From the NCBI GenBank assembly GCA_023078555.1, contig CM041201.1, forward strand, positions 8,563,172 through 8,627,171: a DNA stretch of 64,000 bases. Direction: 5' to 3'. The notes under the pieces are model-generated. The model did no database searches and had not been told where the DNA came from. It worked only from the letters and a program-made list of their open reading frames with translations. The DNA comes from Ulva prolifera. Taxonomy: Eukaryota; Chlorophyta; Ulvophyceae; Ulvales; Ulvaceae. Position 1 is the first letter of the stretch; every line of letters starts with the position of its first letter. Positions 23,112-35,138 of the stretch are shown here, in pieces. The position numbers were made by a program, and so were the translations under genes.

Positions 23112-26100
23112 ATGATGGGACTGCGGTGCCCAGCACTGAAGGCAGCATCGGTCCTCCTCAGCATCGGTATGCTCCATCAAGATTCCCCGTCGCTGACCAA
23201 GCACCTGACGACAAATTATGAGTTATTGTATCCCTCCTTGTCTGCAGTTCTTGGGTCGCCGGCTTGTTCTGGTGCTGGGGTGGACTCCTGGACCAATGTG
23301 CCATCTACAGTGAAGGAATTCCAGCGCGCATTGTCAACGTCCTTCTCCGACAGAACTGCGCTGCTGATAGGCACAGTCAATGGGGTCGTCGGTGGAACAG
23401 GCACGACTGCGAGAAACACCTGACTGTAATCAAAGCTGATGCGTTTGTATGGGGACCTTGAATTGTGCTGTTTTCGAATTGAAGGGCTCATCAGACATCA
23501 CACAGTGCATCACTTCCTACGAGCTAACATGGTGACACGTATGCAGGATCGGAAAATGCACCGTTGGTGTACATCCCGCGTTCGTGCACAGAGTCCAGTG
23601 CAACTGCAGGCTCGTACGATGAGTGTTTGCCACCCAACAGCCGAGGTGCGACTCCATGCTACATGTGATCCTGGACACAGCAGTCACAACTCCATCACAA
23701 CTTGAGCGCTTCCTGCCTCAGCGTGTGGGCCTTCATGCAGATGATTATGTGGCAGTGGTGGAGGAAGAGGACCTGCCTGCATTGCTGCAGATGATTAGCC
23801 CTGCAACCGGTGCCGAAGGGTCGACCGTAACCTACATTCCCCGCAGCATCATAACTCTACCTGCTCCCACAACTCAGCCTTTTGCACCTGGGCCCAAAAG
23901 CCCACTCTCCTTGTACTACCCATCTAACGCCTCTACAACACAGTTCTGGAATCCGGGTGGTACCAGTCTGATCGACCTAGCAATACCATGCGGCGTCTTT
24001 TTAGCACCAGAAGACCGGGCGTCCGAATACCGCGAGCAAGCACAGCACAACAACCGCCGGGTGTGCACCCTGGCTGCAGGGATCCCTCACCCATGAGCAG
24101 GGCAAGGGCGTGCTCCGACAGGACAGTGCTGCGGTTGCTCACTATCATCCTGTGTCTCATCATTTACATGCTGCTGCCGGCTGTTGCCTCGCTCTTCTGC
24201 ATCAAGGCCAGCGCCCTCTGCTGCATGCAATTCCTGCAGGTGGCCAGACGCTGCGGTCCCGCACACGCATGCACCTTTTTAGTTCACATACAGCTGTACA
24301 GAGCGGTGGTGTATCGACATGCGCGCCCCCTTGCCACATTCGTCGACATCCCCTCACACCGGCCGCCATCACTCAGTCCTGGGGGGTGAAGCAGGGCAGC
24401 AATTATGTGAGATAGCATTGCTGGGCAGCAGCGAGTGTCTACTCTGTTTCCGGCTGGTGTACTGTGGGGACCGGATCTTTGCTGGCAAGGTAACATGACA
24501 TGACAGTATGACATTAGGATGCTGCAATTGTGGGACTGCTGGCTGCTGCAATGCTCCGCCCCTCTTCATTGTGAGCACGTGCCTGCGTTTGTGCACAGCT
24601 GCCGTGAGGCCCTGTCGCTATCCTATCGGCGGCACCATGTGCCGCCCAAGCTGCTCCTGCAACGCAAAGGCATCACCGTATCAGGTGCACCTTGCAGGGT
24701 TTCAAGGGCCCCACGTATGGCGCCTCCATCGCGCTGAGCACGCAGATGACGCTGCAGTCAGACTCTGCGGCATGCATTGCAGCAAAGCAGTGCCTCCCGC
24801 TCGGCGGCTACTCTGTCTGGGCCGCGCTGCCCCCGCTCGCGGCTCCTGAGAGCGCTGCGGGCGCACAGCGGCAGCAGATTGTTGTCATGTCGCACTGGGA
24901 CAGCCGCAGCTTGTTCCGATACATGGCCACGGTGCGTCGCCCGCTCGAGCATGCCTGGCTGGCACCGCTGGGGCGCTGCGGGAGACTGTAATGCGCCTGC
25001 AATCGTCTCTGTATCCTGCAAGAACGCATTCAGCGAGGCAGGCAGCGCCGCATGGGTCTGGCCTGTCCTACATTCGCCTCGTTGCATACACCTTGCCGTT
25101 TACCTTGCCTTGTTGCAGCGCCCATGGTGCATGGCTGACCTGGGTGTTGCTGACGAGCCGATCCGCCACTGCTCAAACAGGCAACATGTGCGGCTCTACC
25201 ACGTGTGACAACCATGACCATCACCGCGGTGCTCAGTTATGTGCTCTGGCTGTAGCCGGTTGATGGTGACCCCACGGCCAGCACCTCAGCCTCGTCTGTT
25301 ACTGATCAAGCTGTGCCGAAGCACCCATGCGCATGACAGCACCCATCCCCCTGCCCACCGAGGCCCTGCTGAAGCACGGGAATGCCGGCAACCCTGCCTT
25401 ATGCATGGCCCCTCTGAGAACGCCTGCCAGGGGAACAGGCCTGACGCGGTAGCACGGCCGTGCAGGGTACCCACAGCGCCCTGTCAGGCCTGATCGCGAT
25501 GCTAGTGGCTGTGGACATCCTCAGCCTCGACCGCGGCCGAGGCTACACCCGCGACCTCATATTTGTCAGCCTCTCCGGAGAAGCCTACGACCTTCTCGGC
25601 TCGCGGCAGCTGCTGTACAACCTCGACACCGCCAGCGGGCCCCACAATGCGAGCGTTGCAGGCCTGCGCAAGGACAGCATTGCCGCGCTCGTAGAGGTCG
25701 GCATGCTCGGCCACGATCCAGATGCCTTCAATGACACCGCCGACGTGGAGCCGGTACTCGACGGCCGCCCGAGCACAGCTCGGCGGGAGGTGTTTCTGCA
25801 CCAGGCTGGCAATGATGCGCTCGGTGTGGCGGCTGCGTGCACGGCTGCCGCAAACTTCGCCGGCGCTCCACTGGTGCGCCTCCCTGCGCTCTGTTCAGTG
25901 ATGCGCAGTCTGTGCAAGACGTGATGCCGTTTGAAGCGCACAAGGCGGAGCGTAGGCATGATGCGATCACCGTTGGTCAGCTTCTGGACCTGCCATGAAG
26001 ATCCACTTGCCCTTATAGCCTGAACGGAAGGCTGCGCTGTTGAGAATAAACCGTGTACGCGGTACAGGTGTTCAACTCCTCGCGGGACGAGCTGCCGCCG

Positions 26101-27351
26101 TCATCACTGCTCGCGTGGCGTTCTGTGCTCCCAGATGTCGGCGCGGTGTACCTCGGCGACTTCAATGAACAATTCAGCGAGGACAGCTACTGGAGCTACA
26201 AAGACCTCGGGTTGCGGCAGTGGTCGCGGGACTCGGTGGCGCGCTCGGCAATCCTCCTCGCACGCACCCTGCACTTGCTCGCCAGCGGCAGCCAGCTTGA
26301 CGACATCTCGATACAGGTGTGCTGTGCCTACTGGCCTGCTGCGGCAGCCTTGAGCACCGGGCCGCACGCCAGCACAAGAACGTGCTGGTCCGTGGGGCGC
26401 ATTGGCCGTGTCAAACTCATGCAAGTGTGTGCTACATGGACGCGAGCTGCACAGCCGGTTGCACCGCAACAGAAAGGAGCAAGCACGCATCTTCTGGCGG
26501 GTGCCACCTTGCACAAGTCCAGTTCAGACTGTATGTCCAGATCTGATAGGCTGCCCTGTGTGCAGAGGGTCACAGAGCTCACAGATGAGCTGTTTGAGTG
26601 CCTGGCGAAGCCGCATGGCCTGCGCTGCGAACTCGTGCAGAGCATGACGGGCACCCATACGTTCAGCTCGGCGGAGCGGAACACGGCGGAGCAGTATGTG
26701 GGAGTGCTGCGAGAGCGGCCCGTCGACGACCAGAGCCGGGGAGCAACGCACAAGAAGAACATAGAGCGGTTTGTGTGGGAGTTTCTGGCAAACCGGACGT
26801 ACACCGGGACCCCGCATGACGTACCCGACAAGGACGGGGCTCCCGTTGGCTGTGATGAAAACATCAACACGTGCCCTGAGCAAGAGGTGCGGCTGCCTTT
26901 CGTGCCTCGGGCTCGAGCGTTCCTGGTGAGACGTGGTCTGGTGCCTTGTGAGCGGTGCTTGTGGGTGCAGGTGTGTCTACACGTGTCCGGAGGGAATGGG
27001 GAGCAAGGACAGTGTGTGCGGGCGGACGTCAAGTACACGCCTGCTTACCCAACAAACCTCGACTTCGAGCCATGTGACAAAGAGGCAGATCCAGAATGTC
27101 TGGGGGTCTGGGTGCTTGCAGACGCAGACGGGACAGATAGAGATGCATCGGCGTGGGCCCGATCGCACGGGCTGCCGGATGACCCAATGTGGACAGAGAC
27201 TTTCAACGAGATCGTGGGGGTCACTGTCAACCTCCGTGAGCGTCCATTGCACGATGCTATCTTGCTGGTGTGTGGGGTATTGAGCACCGGTCTCGTGGCT
27301 GCCGCTGTGATTGGGATCAAGGCTCTGCACAAGCGCCAGAAACTTGATTGA
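23112..27351 (+). CDS. NCSTN: Nicastrin (gamma-secretase subunit)
   Basis: Secure exons: 23641-24060, 24698-24931, 25466-25873, 26068-26316, 26566-26886 and 26971-27351, all phase 0. A plausible 5' end is 23112-23166 (signal peptide, MMGLRCPALKAASVLLSIG) plus a 20-nt exon 23547-23566. With these the model is 695 residues, similar to known nicastrins (about 680-710). Landmarks are CLPLGGYSVWAALPPL, THSALSGLIAMLVAVDIL, the DYIGS-like YDLLGSRQLLYNL, RDELPPSSLLAW, YLGDFNEQFSEDSYW, ARTLHLLASGSQ, KYTPAY and a single C-terminal membrane helix (LLVCGVLSTGLVAAAVIGIK) with a short basic tail. Nicastrin is the large glycosylated ectodomain subunit of gamma-secretase and gates substrate entry, working with presenilin, APH1 and PEN2. 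None of those is in this window. The 5' exons are tentative, as an alternative ORF at 23257-23423 exists. Confidence 0.9.
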
Positions 27352-27487
27352 TGTCACACAGGGCTCCACCTGCATGGCGTTTCAACACGAGGGGGCGTTT
27401 TTTTTCCCAGCCACCTGATGTGTTGTTAAATCGTTGTATCCCACGTTTCGGTAGTGGAGTGTATAGCGATTCAACTGCATGACTCGT
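27352..27487. other. 136-bp gap between convergent nicastrin and aminotransferase genes
   Basis: Very short tail-to-tail gap holding a T-run (GGGGGCGTTTTTTTT, around 27395). No separate poly(A) signal for nicastrin is obvious. Confidence 0.5.
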
Positions 27488-27492
27488 TTACA
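27488..27492 (-). terminator. TGTAA overlapping the stop codon of the aminotransferase
   Basis: The gene ends ..GAC ATG TAA, so the algal poly(A) pentamer TGTAA is made from the last Met codon and the stop codon. Whether it is used is unknown. Confidence 0.35.
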
Positions 27493-29265
27493 TGTCCTCG
27501 GGCATGCCAGTGAGCATGCCATAAGGCACAGGCGTATGCTGACCCGAGTACTCTACTGGTTCCATGTCGTTCACGATCATCTGCCGTATCGCGAGTGCCT
27601 GCACGCCTACAGTGCCGTCCCCGATGTCCCGGCCATCCCACTGAGTTACTGCCATGACAGGCACCGACCCGCCCGTCATGAACGCCTCGTCTGCTTCAGC
27701 AATGTCGTTCACCGTCAAGGGACCCTGCACATGCACACACACTTGCATGTAGTGCTTTGGTAGCGCTGACGTGGCAAAAGACTCCCCACCGTGTGACAGA
27801 TTTCATGTTGCCGCATGAATGCAATGACTCGCTTGCCGCGGCGACCGGCCGGTTGTCACTGCAATGTGCCGGGCCGGTCTGCCCAAGGAGAAGTGAGAGA
27901 GCGTGCCTGTTTCCAGCTTGTGATACCTTCTAGCAGATCCTGCTGCGAATATTCAGGGATCAGGTCCAGGATGCGCTGCATGGTGCAGCCTCGGAGGCAC
28001 TCCTTGAACGCAGGTGTATGCAGCACGCCGTCCTTGACAATGGCGAAGTTCAGGTTGGGTCCCTCACAGATGGTGCCATCAGGGTGCACAAAAATGCCTT
28101 GGTCAAAGCCACCGTCTTCTGCATCCATCAGGTTCAGGGCATTTTGGAGGTAGTTGACAGACTTCAGCTCAGAGAAGATGCCAGGCTTGTTCGGAATAGG
28201 GGAAGGCTTGACGCTCCACCCTTTGGTGATATCCGGCTCTGTGTATGGCCCGTTGTAGAATATGCAGTACATTTCAGACCCCATTGTCCCCTTGGTGGAT
28301 AGATTGAAGTCTCCGCGGCCTGCTGAGAGCCAAAACCTCATGAATCCTGCACGGGTAATCATCCATGAAGATGCATGCAGAGGCTTTGTGACGTATCTTG
28401 CAACGGTGCGCCGCAGGAGCACTGCCAGCAACCATTGTGAGAGGCGGAAGGTATACCCAGTAGAGAAGCCACAGTCCGCATTAAGTGCACAGAAGCACTG
28501 TGAGCATACAGCCGCAAGGTCAAGTATGCAACAAGGTTCAATGCGCGCGGGGGGGGGGGGGGGGGGGGGGGGGGGGGATTGATTTGCCCCCAGTTGCGCT
28601 TGCTGCATTACTGTGACAGCACAATTCAGGGCTTACCGCTTTGGCAACGACTTGCTGCTGCCGTGTCCATGATGATACGTTTGATTTGGGCTTCGTGCGT
28701 TGGCAGTGGTATCCGTGCAAGCTCTGCTGACTTCATGAAGCGCTCAACGTGCTGGTCAAGCTGGTAGATATGCCCCCCAGCGACAATTGCAGTGTCGAAA
28801 ACAGCGTGACCACGATGAGCCATATGATCATCGACAGGAATGGTCATGAAGACGGGGTGCGTTGTGATGCCACCTATGACACTGGAATAAAACGCTTTAT
28901 AGTGATTGATCGCATCCTCATGCACGGAATCCACCAATGTCTCTAGGACCTGCACCCAGTCACGCGTCCAGTCACAACAGGTTCCTATGGAACCAAGGCA
29001 CCGATGCTGGCGCCTGCACATGGCGTGGACAGCTCAGTTCGAACCGGCGGGCTGCAATGCAAGCTGCACCAGCCGTCGACGTTGTCACCTGCTCGGCTGG
29101 AAAGATTGCCGTCGGAAACACCAGGTCGGGCTCTTCTCCTGGGCTCTGTATATATTCCCACAAATCATCCGACATCTCCACGCCACGCGATCTTGCAACA
29201 AGCCGTTTGAACGCAGCCCGCTCGCGAAGTCGCTGACGCGGCAGCGAAAGTCTCACAGCGGCCAT
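27488..29265 (-). CDS. Class IV PLP aminotransferase (D-amino-acid transaminase/ADC lyase type)
   Basis: Exons: 29089-29265, 28637-28949, 27907-28346 and 27488-27724, in phase, giving 388 residues. It is closest in motif order to plant At5g57850-type proteins, which act as D-amino-acid transaminase and aminodeoxychorismate lyase. Visible blocks are IPVDDHMAHRGHAVFDTA, LRFWLSAGRGDFNLS after the PLP domain start, SELKSVNYLQNALN (Lys225, the expected PLP Schiff-base lysine), GIFVHPDGTICEGPNLN and CTMQRILDL. Exon 1 starts with a basic leader (MAAVRLSLPRQRLRERAAF) suitable for a plastid or mitochondrial transit peptide. ADC lyase makes p-aminobenzoate for folate in plastids; which activity applies cannot be told from sequence. 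The last intron is GC-AG (CAG|GCACGC), chosen because the nearby GT donor gives the wrong phase. Intron 2 carries a C29 run on the sense strand. Confidence 0.9.
28549..28577. repeat. Homopolymer (G)29, C-run in sense of the aminotransferase intron 2
   Basis: G-run on the plus strand inside intron 28347-28636 of a minus-strand gene, so the pre-mRNA carries poly-C. It begins about 60 nt from the 5' splice site. Confidence 0.9.
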
Positions 29266-29780
29266 GTTCCCAATGCAGCTCGCAAAAGCAGTGCTGAGCA
29301 ATATAATAGATGCTGCTGAAGAATTTTATCGGGGATAGTAGCCGCGATCGGCACACGCGAACGATGTCGTCAATTTGGAAACGCGGCACTCCGATCTACA
29401 GAGCTGCACCAGACCCAGCCATCCCTCACCCCCATTAAACGACCTTAGTTTTTTTTTTCCAAAATTTCAGATCGTGCAAAGCTGGCAGACGCAATGATGC
29501 GCATGCAGCAAACAATGCGAGCAGTGGCGATAGGCACGTTCCCGAGAGAGCGTTTGAATGGGATCCGAGCTTGACGATAACAAAAAATCCTACAAAACCC
29601 CAGCAAACACCGAATTTGAGGCCCTGAGTACCAAATGTATCGCATGCTTTGGCTTGTGCGCCGTGTCCCCGTCGATCGTTCGCATCCCTGAGAGCCGCTG
29701 CCAGACGGAGTCCGAAGTCCGATCAGCGTGATATTCTACTGCGACTGTGTGCACTCTCACACGAGAACGTCGACGATACA
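29266..29780. other. Divergent promoter region
   Basis: 515 bp between the starts of the aminotransferase (-) and the acyl-CoA dehydratase (+). No gene seen. It holds a T9 tract near 29450. It probably carries both promoters. Confidence 0.5.
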
Positions 29781-31235
29781 ATGGCTTCTGTGTCAGGGGA
29801 CTCAAAACAAAAGTACACTGGGGTATGAACGACACGATCTGTGACAGGTCACAAGCATGGGCACCCGCGTCAAAGTGGATTTGGCGTGCAGACAGTCCAG
29901 TACCTGATCGGCTATAATCTGGCATGCTTTGTTGGATGGTACGAGGCCCCATCATCCAGTACATGCAGTGTCCACTGCTGTTCCCACACACGAAAGACTC
30001 TGTGTCAGAATCAGGTACCAGGTAGAGTGCAGGTCGGCATGCCTGGCGATCACTTGGAAGAACGTCGTCGATAGAACAAACACCAAGAAACTTTACGATG
30101 TACGAATTCTTAGACAACCTGTATGTATCGTCCACATCCATGCAATGCACATCTCCGAAGCGGACTCTTGATTTGCCACCTAATTCCGAGCATGGTTTTG
30201 TTGCCATAAAGTTGATGGGATACATTTCTCAATATATCTATATCGCAATCTCATGATATGTGATGCCTCATTGGATGGGCAGACACATGTCACTCTGACA
30301 CGAGCATTTATGTACTGCCTGTGGAAAGGCGACAGGCGACAGTTACGGACCATTGGCTCGTAACTGTCGTATCTGCTGTCACTCAAACGGTCGTGCAGGA
30401 GATAATATTGGCACTACAGATCACGCAGACTCTTGCCGTCCTTGAGGTGGTGCATGCAGCGTTCGGTTTGGTACGGAGCCCAGTGTTCACAACAGCTCAG
30501 CAGGTGGCGTCGCGTATTTTCATTGTGTGGGGAATTCTCACAGCCACTCCAGAGGCAATTCAACAGGGATCCATCACGCTGGCCAGGTCGTTTTCCTTCC
30601 TAGATACTGTTTTCTTGCGTTCAGTGGCGAACCACCATTGCATGGTTCCTGGGGGACCACACAGTGCTTCCAGCACATTCATCCATTAGCAAATGTTGAT
30701 GTCAGCCATGCGTCAAATCACAACTCCCGCAGATCGATTGCACAAGCTAATTCTGACGTCCTTTTGACTGCAGGATCGGTGGTATTAGCTTTGGTCTGGA
30801 TTTGTTCTCGCTGGTCTTCGCTTGGTGTGTTACAGAAGTCATCCGATATTCCTTCTACGCTCTGAAAGAAGTAGGGTCTGTACCTGCGCTGCTGACTTGG
30901 CTGAGATACACAACGTTTATCGTGCTGTACCCAATCGGCGTCAGTTCTGAGCTGGCAATGGTGTGGCTGGCGTTGCCAGTTCTGCGGCAAACAGGCTTGT
31001 GGTCAATGAAGATGCCAAACCAATTCAACATGGTGTTCGACTACCACGTATGCTGCATCCTGATCATGCTTGCATACGCTCCAGGTGCGTGGTCTCTCCT
31101 AATATCTTCCTCATACGTCTTCAGCATGCTGCCGTCGGAACACTGAAAACCTGTGCAGGCTTCCCTCCATTGTACATGTACATGTTCAAGCAAAGACAGA
31201 AAGTGCTGTCAGCATCGAAAAGTAAACAGATCTGA
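29781..31235 (+). CDS. PAS2: 3-hydroxyacyl-CoA dehydratase (HACD/PASTICCINO2 type)
   Basis: Exons: 29781-29822, 29892-29938, 30329-30586, 30774-31084 and 31159-31235, giving 244 residues (Arabidopsis PAS2 221). It carries the PTPLA family signature: LAVLEVVHAAFGLVRSP, WCVTEVIRYSFYALKE, LLTWLRYTTFIVLYPIGVSS and MPNQFNMVFDYH. The family's catalytic Tyr and Glu are present as Tyr168 and Glu175 (YPIGVSSE). The enzyme is a multi-pass ER membrane protein that dehydrates 3-hydroxyacyl-CoA in very-long-chain fatty acid elongation. The C-terminus is Lys/Ser-rich (QKVLSASKSKQI), as in ER-resident members. The exon 2/3 junction uses an AAG acceptor and is the least certain step. The last intron is only 74 nt. 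TGTAA lies 18 nt after the stop. Confidence 0.92.
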
Positions 31236-32585
31236 AGGCCCGCCATGTTTGCTGTAATGATTTGTGGTCTTGCAATGGCTGCCAGGGTGAGTGAAGACTG
31301 ATGATCTGGGGGGTTGGCACAGGCAGCATGCCCACACTGCATCGACACCCAGAGACCATGTGTCTGTGTCGTCTGATGCACGGGATACCTTAAGTAGATC
31401 TCCTTCCCAAATCCTGTTGTGTAAGGCCTACTCCCACACTCACATTGTATTACGTAAGAAGCGGCAGCAGACATGCAAGCAGATTGTCCGACATCTCTCA
31501 CATGTACGGCCACGCCACATCGCCACCACTTCAGGCACCAGTACCGTCTCGCGGATTGTAACTGTGTTGTAATGATTGTGCATGTCCTGTGCGCATTGAG
31601 GAGTTTACCAGTGCCTTCAAATGCCATGAGACATGGGTATGCTATGCATATGTGGCGTACCCATTTGAATCAGTGGTGACAGACATCCTGAACAAACGTC
31701 ATCGGCCCTTGGTCACGCACTGCACTTGTTACAGCAAAGTACAACAGCCATGATGGGGTGGAGCCTCGAGAATGGTGCACAGCTTACTGCTCCAGTGCAC
31801 TCTTTGTTCTCCTGATGGTCTGACATGGTGCAATACAATGCTTGCGTTGACAGTCAGCATGACGTCAAATGCTCTATCGTGCATACAGCCACATACTTCG
31901 TATGCGGTGGTACAGGGTGAAAGATGATGTGCGGGAACAACACAAGGATTTGCCGCGATCGAAACAACCTGCTCATCTACTGCTGATGCTCGGTGAGCCA
32001 CGGAAAGCATCCCTATGCTGAACGTCAGTATGTGGCCTTCTTCCAAGACAAATTTGTATAAGAGCCTGCTGCTTCACAGTGTGCCTAACGTGGCCTGCAC
32101 GAATATGCACCTGATGGCCTCAATAACAGAGAAATCGACACAATGCCTCAAGTAGGGCCAGCAATAGGTCAATGCACACCACACAAACTGTTGCTGAACA
32201 TGATGTGGCATTTCTAATAATGCATAATATGTGTACAGATGCTGGGCAGACACTACAAGTGTAAGGGCATTTACATCAGTCGCTCACATGGCCGTTCACC
32301 CAGAAGATTAATATGTGATCAAATGTATGCTTTTCCCCCAGGTACATGTAACGCTGCCTTGTTTCAAATTGCAACCATCACGCACTTTACAAAACTCGTG
32401 GACATCCGAAATCTTTTAACAGCTACAGGATTATCATGCAAAGATTCTGTGTCAACAGACTGTACTGTTAGCATGAAAGTGCCTAGAGTAGTTTTCACCA
32501 CCCCATGAATGAACTGTGCGTGCTCCAGCTTCAGTATAACCACAAACTGTTGCCAAGAACCTACTCAAAATCGCACAAGCACGAT
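31236..32585. other. 1.35-kb gap between convergent HACD and Ran genes
   Basis: No supported gene. AT-richer than its surroundings. TGTAA on the minus strand near 32385-32390 could be the Ran poly(A) signal. No repeat family recognised. Confidence 0.45.
31253..31257 (+). terminator. TGTAA poly(A) signal of the HACD gene
   Basis: Starts 18 nt after the stop codon at 31235, implying a very short 3' UTR if used. Confidence 0.5.
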
Positions 32586-34139
32586 CTAGTCATTCAGCAA
32601 GTCATCATCGCCATCATCGGGCAAAGGCTCATGAGCAGCATTGATCAGCTCTTGCTCGATTGCTTGCTGTGCTGCTGGGTCCACCTACAGCAGCAGCATC
32701 GATTTGAAACACTGATCATAGTAAAGGATTGCCAACCTGACATGACAAATGCAGATGCACTGCTGACAAGGCATGGCCAATGAGAAGACTCGAGTGGCTT
32801 CGTACCGATACTTCTGGAGGCGCAAGTGCCACCTCCTCAACAAAGTGCAAAGTTGCATCACCGGTCAATTTCCGGGCCAGATATAGGAACGGCTTCTCGA
32901 AGTTGTAGTTCGACTTCGCTGAAATCTCATGATACTGCAAGTTCTTCTTACGATGGAACGTGACTTGCTTTGGTTTCACCTGCCGGTTCTTGACATCCAC
33001 CTTGTTGCCACAAAGGACGATTGGAATACCTTCACAAACTCTGTACCACACTGCAACGCTCAAACTTGCGCAATGGAATACACAGTCACAACATGCCGTC
33101 TTCCGTCCACCAACGTAGTTTACGAGGTGCAACCTGCCATGCAGGTGTAAACAGGTACCCCCCCGCATAACATTGAATTGCACAGCTGATGCAACGTAAG
33201 AAAGACAACAATGGAGAACACCGTCGGTGGCATGACATTGTGAACGATGAGCTTCAGGTCACCTGTGACAGCATCCATGTAAATGCTTCTCGCTGCATCG
33301 CCAATGAGGTATTCCACCCCAAAGATGCATGCACATGACATCAGCAGCCCACAGGGACACAGCGAGAATGCACCCCTGAGGGCAGCGTTATAACAGGGGG
33401 GGGGGGGGGGGGGGCATTTGAAAGAGGCCATGTTCGGAGAATGACGGAGCAATTTCTGACCGTGATCACCACCGACACATGCAGTGAGCACACCTGCATA
33501 GGTCCCGATGCCAAGTAGGCACATTCTTGTATGTAAGCCGCGAAGTCACGTCAAACATGATGATTGCACATTTCCCGTGGATGTAATAGCCGTCCCGAAG
33601 CCCACCGAACTTTTCCTGACCAGCTGTATCCCAGCAATAGAAACGGATAGGACCGCGGTTGGTGAAAAAATCCAGTGGATGCACCTCCACTCCAATTGTT
33701 GCTGCAATTGTGGTTTTGGGGCGTCAGCTTGAACGGCGCAATACTTTTTAGGCAGCACGACATACAGCAATTGCAGCGCCGGAACGCACGTTCATACTTC
33801 TTCTCGAAGTCGCCGGTCAGATGACGTTTGACAAATGTTGTCTTCCCTGCATGATCAATGAAAAGATGTTTAGCAAAGAAGATTTGAATTTTCTGCATCC
33901 GCCGGGCTCTGGACGTCAGCGAAGCGGCTGCGACCCACCACGAACGGCCGCAGCTATTTCACATTCAAATTAAACCAAGGACGGATAGTTTAGGTTATAT
34001 TATCAGACAGTGTATCTCGAGTGGGTCACGGATAAGAACCGGGCATGTGCAGTCTGATTTCCAGAAGACCGCGGACCTGTGCCACCATCGCCAACCAGGA
34101 CCAGTTTGAAAGACGGCACTCCGTCAGGCGTCTCTTGAC
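32586..34139 (-). CDS. RAN: Ran GTPase (5'-most exon not located)
   Basis: Exons in coding order: 34077-34139, 33790-33846, 33494-33701, 32806-33040 and 32586-32684. The phases chain perfectly. The first block needs a short upstream exon ending in phase 1 (start Met not assigned, probably within about 34200-34500). All G motifs are intact: P-loop GDGGTGKTT (split by an intron), [17 protein letters not shown] (switch I, plant-type), [19 protein letters not shown] (switch II), GNKVD and [13 protein letters not shown]. The acidic C-terminus ([12 protein letters not shown]) matches the Ran DEDDDL-type tail. Ran sets the nuclear/cytoplasmic RanGTP gradient that drives importin and exportin transport and spindle assembly. 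Intron 33041-33493 carries a C19 run in sense. Confidence 0.95.
33396..33414. repeat. Homopolymer (G)19, C-run in sense of a Ran intron
   Basis: Plus-strand G-run inside intron 33041-33493 of the minus-strand Ran gene, about 80 nt from the 5' splice site. Confidence 0.9.
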
Positions 34140-35138
34140 CTGGAAGAGCCTGCAGCGATGCAGAGTGTCAAATGAAACGTCGAAGTTGACTTCAGGGCCA
34201 ATGCAGCTACGAAGCGCACCATGTGCAAAGTTTGTCGTGGCTGTCAACAGTAAGGATAAGTAATAGGATCTAATTACGGACATTGCCGATAACAGCCACA
34301 TCTTTCCACATAAGAACAGCAGCATTGCAACGGTTCTTGGTCAAGACGTCCCGTTTGACACTAGCCAGTGGAACCTTCGTTCCATGCATTCGCCTCAGCC
34401 GCTTGTGACCACCGAGCACTGTGGTCAACCAGCCCTTGCTCAGAGCAACACGGCAGCGACTATCGATGCTACAAACGACTGCTCCGAAACACACATGTTC
34501 GAGGGCCTAGTGTAGCACGCTTTGGACGGCCATACGAGCGATAATGCGGTTCACATCCTGCTCAAGTAACAAAGCTTGAGCGTGTGATCTGCTCGCGCGC
34601 AATTCGCCGATATCGGGGGAACAGCAATAGTAATATGCATACACACAAATTCTAGCAAGCTCTGGATCCGATCTGGTGTTGCTGTAGCAGCGTCAGAGCT
34701 GTCGAGGTCTGATTGGTGTTAGCGGTTATTGCGCAGAAAGCAGGTACAGCGATCGCTGGTACTGAAGGATGATGTGCAAGGGAAGCATAAGCCGTATACT
34801 TCTGGGTCATGGTGCTGTTCCAAAGGTATGATCGCTACAGCAGGGCAGTACAGTCACGTTGTCTTGCAGTACACGTGCTGCGCACGCGCATGAGCTGTGG
34901 CCTGCTGCCTCGGGGCGTAGGTCCAGGAGATAAATCTCTAGCACATCCTGCTGCCGCGTATCTGAACCGAGACTTACTCTCATGAACCTTAGGATGGTGC
35001 TTGAGCCTGCAGAGGCATGGCTACAGTGGCTTGGGCAGCAGAAGATCTCGCAGGGACACGCAATGCCTCTCGAGAAAAGATAAAAGCGGAATTTCAGGAG
35101 CATGGGCATCATTTCTGCGGGGGGCCGGACTGCAAAGT
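34140..35138. other. Ran 5' region and promoter interval
   Basis: It should contain the missing first Ran exon and the divergent promoters of Ran and the small membrane protein. No start codon could be chosen with confidence. Confidence 0.4.

Noticed and set aside
23257-23423. Candidate nicastrin exon (LGSPACSGAGVDSWTNV...)
   Set aside because: It has an acceptor and loosely resembles the nicastrin N-terminus, but its downstream phase does not join the secure exon at 23641. The 23112/23547/23641 solution closes the full model in phase.
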